DNA of 44,647 bases from Nitrospira sp. (GCA_024331085.1 JANDJG010000011.1:1-44647), one strand, 5' to 3'. Positions 1 to 10,134 are shown, numbered from the stretch's first letter. Numbers and translations: made by a program. Notes: generated by a model not told the origin, from the letters alone.

Positions 1-499
1 CGTAGATCGAACACACCTCGTCCTCAAGAAACGGGCATGGCATCCTCAGAGAATAATATGCCTCGTTCAGAGGAGCCAGTTCGTCATCGTTCAGCGGTCG
101 CTCAGATTCTCCCACGTCAAGAAGCCGCTGCCAAATGCCATGGGATAGAAGGAGGGATTTGGACTGTTCCAACCGCGCGGCAATACGATCCTGTTGCTCA
201 ATGGGCAACAGGCGAAGAAGCTCCATCAATCGAAGGGCTTCCGGGGGAGAGAGCGGAACCAACATCCGGCAGCAGGCCGCGCATCCTTTGGCACAGGAAC
301 AACACCGACCTTCTTCGGAAGATCGAGTTACTTCCAACCGCTGCGCTTCTTCTCCCAATCGCCGTAACAAAGGAGTGATGGCGGTGACGGGGACAAAGGC
401 AGTGGGAACGTCCACCATCGTCGTCACACGGCCCGCCGCCGTCTGGATTGAGATCTCGTATTGTTCGGTCGGACGAGTAGTCGACACGACATTTCTCAT
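1..499 (-). CDS. YkgJ-family cysteine cluster (zinc/iron-chelating) protein, 3' part cut by window edge
   Basis: Reverse strand from ATG at 499 is open to base 1: MRNVVSTTRPTEQYEISIQTAAGRVTTMVDVPTAFVPVTAITPLLRRLGEEAQRLEVTRSSEEGRCCSCAKGCAACCRMLVPLSPPEALRLMELL...LRMPCPFLEDEVCSIY. Cys-rich CCxC/CxxCC plus CPFLxxxxCSIY is typical of the family. Not in the ORF track because no stop lies inside the window. Confidence 0.85.
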   Translation of the reverse strand, partial: MRNVVSTTRPTEQYEISIQTAAGRVTTMVDVPTAFVPVTAITPLLRRLGEEAQRLEVTRSSEEGRCCSCAKGCAACCRMLVPLSPPEALRLMELLRLLPIEQQDRIAARLEQSKSLLLSHGIWQRLLDVGESERPLNDDELAPLNEAYYSLRMPCPFLEDEVCSIY

Positions 500-607
500 G
501 ACTTGTGAGAGCCGTGACGATCTTAGAGAACGGACCGGCGGCCGGTCAACTGGAGCGACCGGACTTTGCCCGCTTGCTCCATTCCGGGAGAAATCCGATA
601 ATGGGAT

Positions 608-991
608 ATGGAAACGGCTCCGCCATTTTCAGGTCACGTCATCGGGCTTCTGAAAACCTATATGCAGGACCTGGTCGAACAGGCCGTGCAGGAGGGGATT
701 GCCACCGAGCAATTTGGATTCAGCCCCACACCCTACCGACCCTATGACGCCATTTCCGATCTGCTCGCCCTGTTGGACGACCGTATCGAGTCCGAGGGAA
801 TCCAAGTCGGTCTGCCTGAAACCTTTCTCCATAGCATGTGGAGTTTGTGCGACGAGGTCGCCCCGCACGTGCATGAGCGAGTCTGGATGGAGGAAAACAT
901 CAGCGGTGAGCAACAACGGATCGGAAAGGCGAAAACCAGGGAAATGACGTATCGAGTCCTGATCGAGTTAATAGAAAGACGCTCCCGTTAG
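608..991 (+). CDS. hypothetical protein (127 aa)
   Basis: Open frame between annotated neighbours; competing antisense frame lacks recognisable motifs. Confidence 0.5.
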   Translation: METAPPFSGHVIGLLKTYMQDLVEQAVQEGIATEQFGFSPTPYRPYDAISDLLALLDDRIESEGIQVGLPETFLHSMWSLCDEVAPHVHERVWMEENISGEQQRIGKAKTREMTYRVLIELIERRSR

Positions 992-1087
992 GAGCGGCCT
1001 CTCCGTGTTGAGAGGAGAGGGGACTTTCTTTTCCAGTGAGGAGTCGAAGTGCCGATAACAAGGTCGAGCAAGCAAAGGGATCAGGCT

Positions 1088-1561
1088 ATGGCCGTGCGAT
1101 ACTGGCTGATGAAATCGGAACCCTCCGCCTTTTCCATAGATGACTTGCAGAACGCCCCCAAACAGACGACCTGTTGGGACGGCGTGCGGAACTATCAGGC
1201 GCGGAATTACATGCGGGAAATGGCCGTCGGCGATTTGGTGCTTTTCTATCACAGCAACGACAACCCGCCGGCGGTGGTCGGAATCGCTCGTGTCGTGAAA
1301 ACCGCCTATCCGGACCCCACGCAATTCGATAAGAAGGATAAACACTACGATTCGGCCAGCCGTCCCTCCGATCCTCGATGGGACATGGTGGACATCCAGT
1401 ACGTGAGGAAACTATCCCGTCCCCTTTCTTTGCACGAATTACGGAAAGAACGGCCTCTTCGGAACATGGTCCTGCTCCAAAAAGGGTCGCGCCTCTCAGT
1501 GCAGCCGGTCAGCCGGCAGGAGTGGGAACATATCCTATCACTGGAGAAGTCTGCCGAGTAG
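1088..1561 (+). CDS. EVE domain-containing protein
   Basis: MAVRYWLMKSEPSAFSIDDL...WDGVRNYQARNYMREMAVGDLVLFYHSN...VVGIARV is the EVE/thymocyte nuclear protein 1-like signature; start trimmed to the ATG at 1088. Confidence 0.9.
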   Translation: MAVRYWLMKSEPSAFSIDDLQNAPKQTTCWDGVRNYQARNYMREMAVGDLVLFYHSNDNPPAVVGIARVVKTAYPDPTQFDKKDKHYDSASRPSDPRWDMVDIQYVRKLSRPLSLHELRKERPLRNMVLLQKGSRLSVQPVSRQEWEHILSLEKSAE

Positions 1562-1592
1562 CCCGAGAGGAGCGGAGGAGAGACCTGCCGAC

Positions 1593-1871
1593 CTACGTAC
1601 TGGCTTTGCCGTCGTCCATGTACCGATGCTGCCAGTCCAGCCAGGCATGGCCCAGCTCATGGGCCAGGATGTACCGGCGACGGGTGACGGGGAGCCGTTT
1701 GCGGATATAAATGGTCTTTGATTCGTCATCCCAGATGCCGTCGGCATTCTCGTCGCGTCTGTCCATTTCCGCATCCGACAGTTGTCTCACGGTAATCCGA
1801 TACCCAAATGGCAACACGATCCTCGAGGGGATGCGCAATAACCGCTTTTTTTCTTTGACAATTCCCGCCAT
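1593..1871 (-). CDS. small ImmA/IrrE-like metallopeptidase domain protein
   Basis: 92 aa with HExxH motif (ILAHELGHAWLDWQHRY). Confidence 0.6.
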   Translation of the reverse strand: MAGIVKEKKRLLRIPSRIVLPFGYRITVRQLSDAEMDRRDENADGIWDDESKTIYIRKRLPVTRRRYILAHELGHAWLDWQHRYMDDGKAST

Positions 1872-2215
1872 GGCCTCCCTCTTTCACCTCAACAGGATTT
1901 AGCCTATCATAAGCACCTGTCCGAAATAATGAACATTTTCATTATGTAATTCAATGTGTTGCGAGCATCGACTTCGCGGGCGCGTCACAACCGTGAGATT
2001 GCTGGAAGGCCCTCGTGCAGGAAATACCTTGGCTGGAGGACAGGAAGCGGGAGGGGCACGAAACTGACGCCTGACAGAGGCCGCCAAGCAATTCTCAGAG
2101 TTGCCGGCCTGTGAGAGTCAAGAATTCCAAACCGACTTCTTGATCATATGAAGAATCAAAGAAGGAACCGGCTGGTTTCAAATCGATGTCTATCCCGATT
2201 CAGCAGCGTGATCAG

Positions 2216-4885
2216 CTATTCATGGCGCAAGACCGATAGGGGGGGGCGGCCAAGAATTCGATAGGTGCTTAGAAAGCCGACCATCGTCGTCAGAGCCATG
2301 GTTGCGAAGAGGCTCCAGACGAGAATCAGTGGTTGGAGGCTCCAACCGAGATCAAATATCAAGGACAGGGCCGCCCACGACAAGGCGCTTGCCAGCAGGA
2401 TTCCCGACAGTCCCCCCAGGGCCCCCAACAGGGCGTACTCAAGGGCGAACGTTTGCGCGAGGACCCCGCGCGTCGCTCCCAAGGCTTTCAGAATCAGAGA
2501 TTCGTAGAGCCGCCGATAGCGCGTCGCAGCCAGCGCGGCCGCCATCACGAGACTCCCGGACAGAACACAGAACAAGGCCACAGCCTGGATGGCAAGAGAC
2601 AGCCGATCGACCACTTGGGCGAAACTACCGAGAACGTCTCCGACGTTGATGGCCGTCACATTGGGAAACGAGGAGACCACTGCCTGCTGGAGCGCCACTT
2701 CTTCCGACGGGGGGACACGAACGGTGGCGACATAGGTATGCGGCGCTCCGTCCAATGCGCCCGGGGAAAAAATCATATAGAAGTTCGTCGAGAAGTTGCC
2801 CCATTCGACGTGTCGAATGCTGCGCACCTCTCCGCTGACGGGCGTACCCTGGATGTCAAATTCCACGGAATCGCCTATTTCAAGGCCCAGTTGTTTCGCC
2901 GCGTCTTCCTCGAGCGAGATGAGGGGTGCGGTGAAGACTTGACCGGGCTTCCACCATTCGCCGCGCACGATTGTGTTGTCCTTGGGAAGGTCTTGGAGGA
3001 AGGTCAACGCGTACTCGCGGGACAGGAACCAGTTCTTTCGCGCCTCTTCCTTGTCCGCCGATTGCGCTTGCCGATCCTCCCGCTCGGACATCGCGTCGAT
3101 CGTGATCGGAACGCCCTTCAAGGCGGAAATCCGTGCGCGCACCAACGGCGTTAACTGTGGCGTGCGATCGCCCGATCGAGCCCGCAGGAGAGCGGCGAAT
3201 TCTTCCGCCTGATCCGGCTGGATGTCGATAAAGAAAAAAGAAGGAGAATCGGTCGGTCGACTCTCGTTCATCTGATCGAGCAGCGCCCGTTCAACGAGCG
3301 CCACCGTAGTCATCACCATGACGCCCATTCCGACGGCGATCGTGATGCCGGTGACCTGATTGCCGGGACGTTTGATGTTGCCGACCGCCTGGCGCAAGGG
3401 GAGATAGTGGGGGAGAGACCATTTCTTGAGGCTGAAGAGCGCGAGACGGGCCGAAAGCGCCAACAGCAAGACCGCGACGGCAAACGAAAGAATGAAAAGA
3501 GCGCCGATCTTCCAGGACCCGGCTTGCCACATGGATAATAACGTCAATCCGATCCCGATCCCCAAGAATGCAAGCAAGCTCGCCTTATCGAACGTTTTTC
3601 CAAACATCCGCCATCGAACCGTTGCCGGATGATCCAATGGACGGAAGGGGTCGACGTCGCGTCGAAAAATCCACGCCGGCTTGACGTCGCGGATTGTCAG
3701 CAAGGGCCAGAGGGTAAAAAGCAGCGAAGACAGGACGCCGAGCGTCAATCCCTTGAGAAAGGGGGCGAGAGAAAGGAACAGCCTGCTCTCGGAAAGCCCC
3801 AATTGGTCGAGAAGGGCCGAGCTGATCAGCGCGGTAAAGACCCATGGCAATCCTTGGTAGAGAAGCACGCCGATGAACAGCCCGACGGTGCTCCCCATCA
3901 GTCCAAGCCCCACGGCTTGCAGCACGTACGTTCGAATAATAGTCGGGGAATCCGCGCCGATCGTTTTGAGAATGGCGATCGTGGCAAGCTTTTCTCGGAC
4001 AAAGGCATGAACGGAAGTCGCGACCCCCGCTCCCCCCACGAACAAAGCCGTCAATCCGATCAGACCCAAATAACGGGTCAGTTGATCCACGGACCGTTTC
4101 AACTGCGGTTGCGCGTCGCGATATCCCGTGACGCGCGCCGCGTCGGACGCCAGCCGCCCGCGTAATTCGTACAACAACGATTCGGCCGGCAGAGAGTCGG
4201 GAAGCTTGAGCACGTAGCGCTCGCGGATCCGACTTCCCACTTTGATCAGTTCGGCCTCGTGGAGTCCCTCTTGAGACATGAACACGCGGGGGCCGAGACT
4301 GAACATGTTCGCCACGCGATCCGGCTCCGTCCTGACGACGCCGGTAATGACGAATCGTCCTTGACCGATCTTGAGCCGATCACCTACGGCAAGCCCCATT
4401 CTGATTAACAGAGACTCCTCAACGACCACTCCGAAGCAAGGATGATCGGGACATGCGCGAGCTTGGGGGCGAAGAAGGTTCCCCAACTTCTCGTCCGGCT
4501 CCAGACGGAGCGAGCCATAGAGCGGGTATTGCGGTTCGACGGCCTTGAGCTCGATGATTTGCGTCGGTCGCCCAGCCGTCGGGGAGGAAGCGTTCGCCGC
4601 CATGGCGATGAGCTCGCTGATGTGCGTCACGATCACGCCGCGATCGAGAAGCGAATCCAAAACCGCCTGACCCTCCGCGCTGATCTGCCTGGTCAAGCGG
4701 ATCTCGAGGTCGCCCCCCAGAAGGCTGCGCGCCTCTTTGGTGACCGCTTGCTCAACTTGGGTTCCAAAAAGAGAGACGCCCGTCAAGGCGCCCACGCCGA
4801 CGGCGATACAGATCAAAAAATACAGAAAGTGTCTCCAGGCCGCGCGTGTTTCGCGCCACGCCATCTTCAGGGCGAAGAGTGTCAT
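2216..4885 (-). CDS. ABC transporter permease, FtsX/YbbP-like (889 aa)
   Basis: Long multi-TM protein with duplicated FtsX-like domains, adjacent to ATPase gene. Confidence 0.9.
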   Translation of the reverse strand: MTLFALKMAWRETRAAWRHFLYFLICIAVGVGALTGVSLFGTQVEQAVTKEARSLLGGDLEIRLTRQISAEGQAVLDSLLDRGVIVTHISELIAMAANASSPTAGRPTQIIELKAVEPQYPLYGSLRLEPDEKLGNLLRPQARACPDHPCFGVVVEESLLIRMGLAVGDRLKIGQGRFVITGVVRTEPDRVANMFSLGPRVFMSQEGLHEAELIKVGSRIRERYVLKLPDSLPAESLLYELRGRLASDAARVTGYRDAQPQLKRSVDQLTRYLGLIGLTALFVGGAGVATSVHAFVREKLATIAILKTIGADSPTIIRTYVLQAVGLGLMGSTVGLFIGVLLYQGLPWVFTALISSALLDQLGLSESRLFLSLAPFLKGLTLGVLSSLLFTLWPLLTIRDVKPAWIFRRDVDPFRPLDHPATVRWRMFGKTFDKASLLAFLGIGIGLTLLSMWQAGSWKIGALFILSFAVAVLLLALSARLALFSLKKWSLPHYLPLRQAVGNIKRPGNQVTGITIAVGMGVMVMTTVALVERALLDQMNESRPTDSPSFFFIDIQPDQAEEFAALLRARSGDRTPQLTPLVRARISALKGVPITIDAMSEREDRQAQSADKEEARKNWFLSREYALTFLQDLPKDNTIVRGEWWKPGQVFTAPLISLEEDAAKQLGLEIGDSVEFDIQGTPVSGEVRSIRHVEWGNFSTNFYMIFSPGALDGAPHTYVATVRVPPSEEVALQQAVVSSFPNVTAINVGDVLGSFAQVVDRLSLAIQAVALFCVLSGSLVMAAALAATRYRRLYESLILKALGATRGVLAQTFALEYALLGALGGLSGILLASALSWAALSLIFDLGWSLQPLILVWSLFATMALTTMVGFLSTYRILGRPPLSVLRHE

Positions 4886-4936
4886 CGTAATGATCCGCTC
4901 ACGGTGCCGGCGGGCATGCGTAGAGGAGGCGAAGTC

Positions 4937-5656
4937 TCATTCGGCGTTTCCTTGAGAGACGAGGAGATCCGAGGGAAATGCGGAGGGAAACAACGAGTCC
5001 GATTCCACACGACCGTCGCGCAGGGCGACCACCCTCTGCATCGAGGCCGCCAGGTCGTGATCGTGAGTAACAAGCACCAGAGTGGTTCCATGGTCGCGGT
5101 GAAGCGAGAGCAAGAGGTCGATGATCTGCGAGCCGGTCGCGCTGTCAAGGTTTCCGGTCGGCTCGTCGGCCAAGAGAACGGGCGGGCGGCAGGCAAACGC
5201 GCGCGCCACGGCGACCCGTTGTTGTTCGCCTCCGGATAACTGCACCGGATAATGTCCCATGCGATCAGACAACCCGACGGCCGTCAATAAATCCGCCGCC
5301 CGCCTGTCGGCATCGCGCGCTCCGCTCAACTCCAAGGGGACCATCACGTTCTCAATGGCCGTCAGCGTCGGAATCAAATGAAACGATTGAAAGATGTACC
5401 CGATTTTCTCTCGGCGAAACCGGGCCATCTCCCCTTCCGAGAGCGTCGTGATGTCGGTTCCATCAAGCTCGATCGATCCGGTCGTCGGGCGATCAAGACC
5501 GGCCATTAACCCCAACAGGGTGGATTTCCCACTTCCTGAGGGACCCACGATGGCGACAGACTGTTTCGGGGGAATCCATAAAGAGATTTCCTTCAAAATG
5601 GACACGGATCGGCCGGCCGCCGGAAGGGTCATGGAGACGTTGGTCGCTCTGATCAT
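4937..5656 (-). CDS. ABC transporter ATP-binding protein (YbbA/LolD-like)
   Basis: Walker [17 protein letters not shown], signature [15 protein letters not shown], Walker [13 protein letters not shown]. Confidence 0.95.
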   Translation of the reverse strand: MIRATNVSMTLPAAGRSVSILKEISLWIPPKQSVAIVGPSGSGKSTLLGLMAGLDRPTTGSIELDGTDITTLSEGEMARFRREKIGYIFQSFHLIPTLTAIENVMVPLELSGARDADRRAADLLTAVGLSDRMGHYPVQLSGGEQQRVAVARAFACRPPVLLADEPTGNLDSATGSQIIDLLLSLHRDHGTTLVLVTHDHDLAASMQRVVALRDGRVESDSLFPSAFPSDLLVSQGNAE

Positions 5657-5735
5657 GGATGCGTCGCGTGTTCAGATCAAGTCTGAGGGTATTATACTGT
5701 ATGCGACGAAGGGAGGCGGATCATTGCATCAAATC

Positions 5736-6401
5736 ATGACCGAAGGCCGGCATGCGTATCGGATCTGGGTTGCCGTGCTCATTCTGCTGCTCCCCGCGCT
5801 GACGGCACGGGGAGAATCGACCGGGACGGCGGAGAGCAAACCCCGTATCGTGGCCTTCGGCGACAGCCTCACGGCCGGGCTTGGAGTCAAGAGGGATGAT
5901 GCCTATCCGGCTCAACTTCAGAAACGATTGGAAGAGCTTGGGTTTCGGTATCAAGTGATCAACGCCGGTGTGAGCGGCGATACGACGGCCGGAGGGCTCC
6001 GGCGTGTGGGCTGGGTTCTCTCCGCCAAACCGGAAATCGTCATCTTGGAGCTCGGCGCGAACGACGGGCTCAGAGGCCTGAGTCTTGAACAGACGAAACA
6101 CAACCTTGGCCACATCATCCAACAATTGCGGGAAGCCGGCGCGACCGTCATCCTGGCCGGCATGAAACTGCCCCCCAACTACGGGCAAGAGTACACGGAA
6201 CAGTTCGAATCAATCTATCCGGCGCTTGCGAACCGGTATCGCCTGCCGCTGATTCCCTTTTTCCTGGAAGGGGTCGCCGCTTCTTCGAAGCTGAATCAGG
6301 CCGACGGCATTCATCCGACAAAAGAGGGCTATGAGATTGTCGTCGAGCAGGTCTTGAAAGTCCTCAAACCTATCCTTGAGGAGCGAAAGCGGAAATTCTG
6401 A
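5736..6401 (+). CDS. arylesterase / SGNH (GDSL) hydrolase, TesA-like
   Basis: IVAFGDSLTAGLGVKRDDAYPAQLQ...ELGANDGLRG...DGIHPTKEGYE; divergent from ybbAP-like genes as in E. coli tesA. ORF track start (5394) is too far upstream. Confidence 0.9.
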   Translation: MTEGRHAYRIWVAVLILLLPALTARGESTGTAESKPRIVAFGDSLTAGLGVKRDDAYPAQLQKRLEELGFRYQVINAGVSGDTTAGGLRRVGWVLSAKPEIVILELGANDGLRGLSLEQTKHNLGHIIQQLREAGATVILAGMKLPPNYGQEYTEQFESIYPALANRYRLPLIPFFLEGVAASSKLNQADGIHPTKEGYEIVVEQVLKVLKPILEERKRKF

Positions 6402-6407
6402 GAAGCA

Positions 6408-6432
6408 CACCATCCCCTTTACAGGGATGGTG
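6408..6432. terminator. hairpin after esterase gene
   Basis: CACCATCCC-cttt aca-GGGATGGTG perfect 9-bp stem directly after the stop codon; no strong T-run. Confidence 0.5.
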
Positions 6433-6514
6433 CACACGCGCAGCCTCCACCTCCATCCGGTCGAAGCCCGAGGAGTGACATTCGTTGCTGTTATTTAGGA
6501 GCTACGGCCTGAAA

Positions 6515-6706
6515 TCAGGATTTTTTGAAGAAGGTATCGTAGACACCGTAGCCGAGAACAACCGCGATCAATGTGTAGTAAAACGCGGTAATCCCACTAT
6601 AGTCCGGGGGGCCGCCTTCGGCGGGAGCGTTTGCCATGACTGTTAACGGGGCGGCAAGCCATCCGGCCACCGCGAAGATGCTCATCCATAACCCTTGTTT
6701 TCTCAT
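6515..6706 (-). CDS. small secreted/membrane protein (63 aa), unknown function
   Basis: MRKQGLWMSIFAVAGWLAAPLTVMANA (signal peptide) plus one TM (AFYYTLIAVVLGYGVYDTFFKKS); promoter-like box upstream. Confidence 0.65.
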   Translation of the reverse strand: MRKQGLWMSIFAVAGWLAAPLTVMANAPAEGGPPDYSGITAFYYTLIAVVLGYGVYDTFFKKS

Positions 6707-6750
6707 GTCTGCCCTCCAAGCGACAAAAAAGACTCTTCGCGAGAGGGCCG

Positions 6751-6779
6751 ATTCTACTGAAACTGACCACGGTGCGCAA
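6751..6779 (-). promoter_or_regulatory. sigma70-like promoter of the 63-aa membrane protein gene
   Basis: Minus strand TTGCGC-17 nt-TAGAAT; the 15-mer containing the -10 is repeated in the tRNA-Gly promoter. Confidence 0.5.
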
Positions 6780-6832
6780 GGGGGCGGAAAGGAGAAGTTA
6801 TCAACCGATTGCTCTCCTCCGTGAGCATCGGT

Positions 6833-7738
6833 TCATTTGAGCGGAGGCTGTTTCAACGAGAGGTGAAGGGAGTCGGCGAGCTCGTGAAAGGAGTCGGTCA
6901 GTGCGTCGAGATGAGCGGCTTTGTTCAAGAGTTCGCGCGCGGCCGTCCGAATCTCCGCCTCCTGCCCCATCACTTCTTCGACCAGCCCGGCGGCTTGGGC
7001 CAAGGTCGTTTGATACCGCGCGGTCTCGCGTTGCAGGGCGTGCAACGCAGATTGGGCGGCCTTCGCTTCCGCGATTGATGCCTGGAGCTGCTGAGATAAT
7101 CGATCGAGATAGGCCTCGCGATCTCTCATTTCAGCTTGAAGATCCAGCAGCGCCTGCTGGTTTTCGCGTCGGCGGAGTTCCAAGTTGGTCAGATTCGTGA
7201 TCCATGTTTCCACTGTTCCAGGTCCCACGTCGGGGGGAGGCGGAACTGCGGACCCATTCTCTATCGCCTTCATCGCCGGATCAAGCCATGCCACGAATTG
7301 CATGACGTCACTCAATTTAATATCGGGAACGGACGATGGTTTCAGTGGCGCAGAATCGGATTCATTCATGGGGGATGGCTCCGGCGGAGCGGTTGTAGCG
7401 GGGGAGGTCTTGCCCTTCTGCGATTGCCGAGGTTGTGTCCAGCGATGGTACTCCAGTAACGCCGCGATACAGTGCCGACACATCGGTTCTTCGGAGAGCG
7501 TGCATGAACACTTGGAAACCAGATGGCCGTCTTTGAGCTTGATCGTCTGCTCGTATAGTCCTGAATGTCCGATAACGGCTGCTGAGATCTGCGTGTCGTC
7601 CGCATCGACGATGCGAACTCGGTTTTCCGTCATGTACTGGCGCCCGATTTGGAAGGCGCCGGCTGCGACCACGGACTCGATCATCGGCGGCTCCAGCAAG
7701 CCAAGCCGCTCGGCGCTGCAAGCGATTTTGTATCGCAT
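6833..7738 (-). CDS. SWIM zinc-finger domain protein with coiled-coil C-terminus
   Basis: VSKCSCTLSEEPMCRHCIAALLEYHR (CxC...CxH) and a long heptad-rich C-terminal part; ATG at 7738 preferred over the TTG at 7762. Confidence 0.75.
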   Translation of the reverse strand: MRYKIACSAERLGLLEPPMIESVVAAGAFQIGRQYMTENRVRIVDADDTQISAAVIGHSGLYEQTIKLKDGHLVSKCSCTLSEEPMCRHCIAALLEYHRWTQPRQSQKGKTSPATTAPPEPSPMNESDSAPLKPSSVPDIKLSDVMQFVAWLDPAMKAIENGSAVPPPPDVGPGTVETWITNLTNLELRRRENQQALLDLQAEMRDREAYLDRLSQQLQASIAEAKAAQSALHALQRETARYQTTLAQAAGLVEEVMGQEAEIRTAARELLNKAAHLDALTDSFHELADSLHLSLKQPPLK

Positions 7739-7742
7739 CTTT

Positions 7743-7772
7743 CCCAAAATGATCCCGCCCAAAATGATCCCG
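7743..7772. repeat. perfect 15-bp tandem duplication (2 x CCCAAAATGATCCCG)
   Basis: Direct reading of 7743-7772. Confidence 0.95.
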
Positions 7773-7879
7773 CCGCCAGAATGGCCCTAGTCTGCCGAGG
7801 CCGGGCAGGACTGTCAAGAAATGAGGAATTTGATGTGCTATCGGACGAAAAACCGAGAGACGTGGGGAGACGGAGTCAT

Positions 7880-8884
7880 CTATCGGCAACGTTGAGGGGG
7901 ACCCTTTTTACTCATCGGCGTCAGCCAGATGTAATCCGCGATCCGTTCGCGCATCTCGTCGGTTTTGGTGCCATCGAATGACATGAGGTAGACAGTCGCC
8001 TGCTTGACTTGGCCGGAAAAACGTCTGGCCACACGTTGGGGAACGGGCAGTCCGTATTGGATATGGCCTCCTCCCGTGTAGCTCACGATAATCCGACGGG
8101 CCTTTTCCTGAGACCGACGCAGGTCGTTCAGGCTCGTCGCGATCGTCATGGCCATTCCCTCGTCGCGGACCATCGAGGCCTCGTACATCGACTGAAAATG
8201 ATCCCCGTTTCCTCCCCCATGACAACGCTGAATCTGGTCAAAGATCCTGGCGCGGTAGGCCGGATCGTCGACGATCTCTTCCTGATGGAGCCCCCACCGT
8301 TGCCATTCCGGATCCTTCCGGGCTTCGGCCAGACCGACCTTGACGATTTGGCGGATCAACGGCCTAGGGGGATTCATGGCTCGAACAGACAAACCGTGGG
8401 TTCTGGCGAAGGCCACCAGCGGCTCATACTCCTCAAACGCTCCCCCCCAGTTTTGAGTCCAGCGGACCTGTGCGAGGAAGTCGCTTTTCGACAGGTTCTT
8501 GTTCGACACATAATCGTCCAACGCCCCCTGGCCGTCCCATCCGAACATTTCCATGCCGATGACGGGCTTAACGCCGTTGGACCGCAAGTGTTCTAAAATT
8601 CGCAAGGCGGCTTCAATGTGATGCGCATGGTAGTGCTCTTCGCCCACGTACACGACTTCATAGAGGGTCAACTCATTCAACCAATCGGATGTCGAAAGTA
8701 TCCGGCCCGTTCGCGTGTCCAGCACCTGCCACGGTCGCCATTCGCCTGCCGCATTCGAATCGGAAACTTGGCGCCCGTGCTGAAGACAACCGAGGCTCAC
8801 CGTGAACAAGAAGACGAGAACCGCCACGTGAAAGAGATGGTAGCCTCGACCGATATTGTCGCGGCGAAGACGTTTGGCAAGCAT
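7880..8884 (-). CDS. ChaN-like haem-binding lipoprotein (DUF399)
   Basis: Lipobox VSLGC; VVYVGEEHYHAHHIEAALRILEHL...IGMEMFGWDGQGALDDYV is ChaN-like. Confidence 0.85.
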   Translation of the reverse strand: MLAKRLRRDNIGRGYHLFHVAVLVFLFTVSLGCLQHGRQVSDSNAAGEWRPWQVLDTRTGRILSTSDWLNELTLYEVVYVGEEHYHAHHIEAALRILEHLRSNGVKPVIGMEMFGWDGQGALDDYVSNKNLSKSDFLAQVRWTQNWGGAFEEYEPLVAFARTHGLSVRAMNPPRPLIRQIVKVGLAEARKDPEWQRWGLHQEEIVDDPAYRARIFDQIQRCHGGGNGDHFQSMYEASMVRDEGMAMTIATSLNDLRRSQEKARRIIVSYTGGGHIQYGLPVPQRVARRFSGQVKQATVYLMSFDGTKTDEMRERIADYIWLTPMSKKGPPQRCR

Positions 8885-9189
8885 GGTTCACTCCTATCAC
8901 ACCGTCGGTGGGGGGACAAGTGTGCCGTGCAGCAATTGGCGATTGGAATGGTCGCTGCCGACACGATTGCAACAGTCATGGTGAGTCCATCGCGAGCCGT
9001 CGCTGGTTCCTCTATGGCCAGATAGATATAGCCAGACAACTTCAGCCGCCCGCCGGAACCTTGAAATAGAACCAGCCGTTGCCGGCTCGAAGCAAACGGC
9101 GAGAAAATTGACCGCCTCCCGACCCTTTGCTAGACTTCGATCGTGCCCGACGACCGATCATTCGCAAGCCGCCTCCGGTTTCAATCCTC

Positions 9190-10134
9190 ATGATGAACCC
9201 GACGGAAACCATTCGTTCGATTCAAAGCAATATCGCGCGGGTGATTAAAGGCAAACCGGCCGCCGTTGAAATGACGGTCGTCTGCCTTCTGGCTCGAGGG
9301 CACCTGCTTCTTGAAGACGTACCCGGCGTCGGGAAAACCACGTTGGCTCATAGCCTGGCTCGGTCGCTGGACTGTTCGTTCAAACGCATCCAATTTACGA
9401 GCGACCTCCTCCCATCGGACATTGTCGGCGTCTCGATCTTCAATCGTCAAAAACAAGCGTTCGAGTTCATGCCCGGCCCGATCTTCGCCAACATCGTGTT
9501 GGCCGACGAAATTAATCGGACGACGCCAAAGACGCAAAGCAGTCTGCTGGAGGCCATGAGTGAAGCGCAGATTTCCGTGGACAATCAAACCTATCCCCTT
9601 GGTCAGCCGTTTATGGTCATCGCGACGCAGAACCCGGCCGAGTACCATGGAACCTTCCCGTTGCCCGAATCGCAACTCGATCGATTTTTAATGAAGCTTC
9701 GTCTCGGCTATCCCATGCCGGATGAGGAAAAAAAAGTATTGGAACGGACTCCGTCTTTGCACCCCGCCGAAGAGCTTCGGCCCATCGTCACCGCTCAAGA
9801 TGTGCTCGATCTTCAGGCTCAGGCGGACAACATTTTTATGGATGAAAGCCTCACCGACTATTTGCTCTCCATCGTACAGGCGACGCGACAGTCCGAGCTC
9901 CTTGCTTTGGGGGTGAGCACGCGAGGGGCGCTGGCGCTCAACCGTGCGGCCAAGGCGCTGGCGCTGGCGCGAGGGCGGACCTACTGTCTTCCCGACGATA
10001 TTAGAGAGTTGGCGCCGATCGTTCTTTCTCACCGGGTGATGGTCGCCCGCGCGCAGGGCCTTCGTTCACGCGGCTTTGAACAAGCCGAATCCATCATCCG
10101 CGATATTGTGGATTCAGTCCCCGTTCCCGTTTGA
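9190..10134 (+). CDS. MoxR-family AAA ATPase
   Basis: LLLEDVPGVGKTTLAHSLARSL, ILADEINRTTPKTQSSLLEAM, ATQNPAEYHGTFPLPESQLDRF. Confidence 0.95.
   Translation: MMNPTETIRSIQSNIARVIKGKPAAVEMTVVCLLARGHLLLEDVPGVGKTTLAHSLARSLDCSFKRIQFTSDLLPSDIVGVSIFNRQKQAFEFMPGPIFANIVLADEINRTTPKTQSSLLEAMSEAQISVDNQTYPLGQPFMVIATQNPAEYHGTFPLPESQLDRFLMKLRLGYPMPDEEKKVLERTPSLHPAEELRPIVTAQDVLDLQAQADNIFMDESLTDYLLSIVQATRQSELLALGVSTRGALALNRAAKALALARGRTYCLPDDIRELAPIVLSHRVMVARAQGLRSRGFEQAESIIRDIVDSVPVPV

Noticed and set aside
1593-1871. ImmA/IrrE-type peptidase as part of an ICE or toxin-antitoxin module
   Set aside because: No adjacent HTH regulator (ImmR/Xre) or mobile element; looks like a stand-alone small gene.
2333-5239. 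Several plus-strand ORFs (e.g. 2333-3154, 3629-4165, 4442-5239)
   Set aside because: Shadow frames of the ABC permease and ATPase genes, without domain signals.
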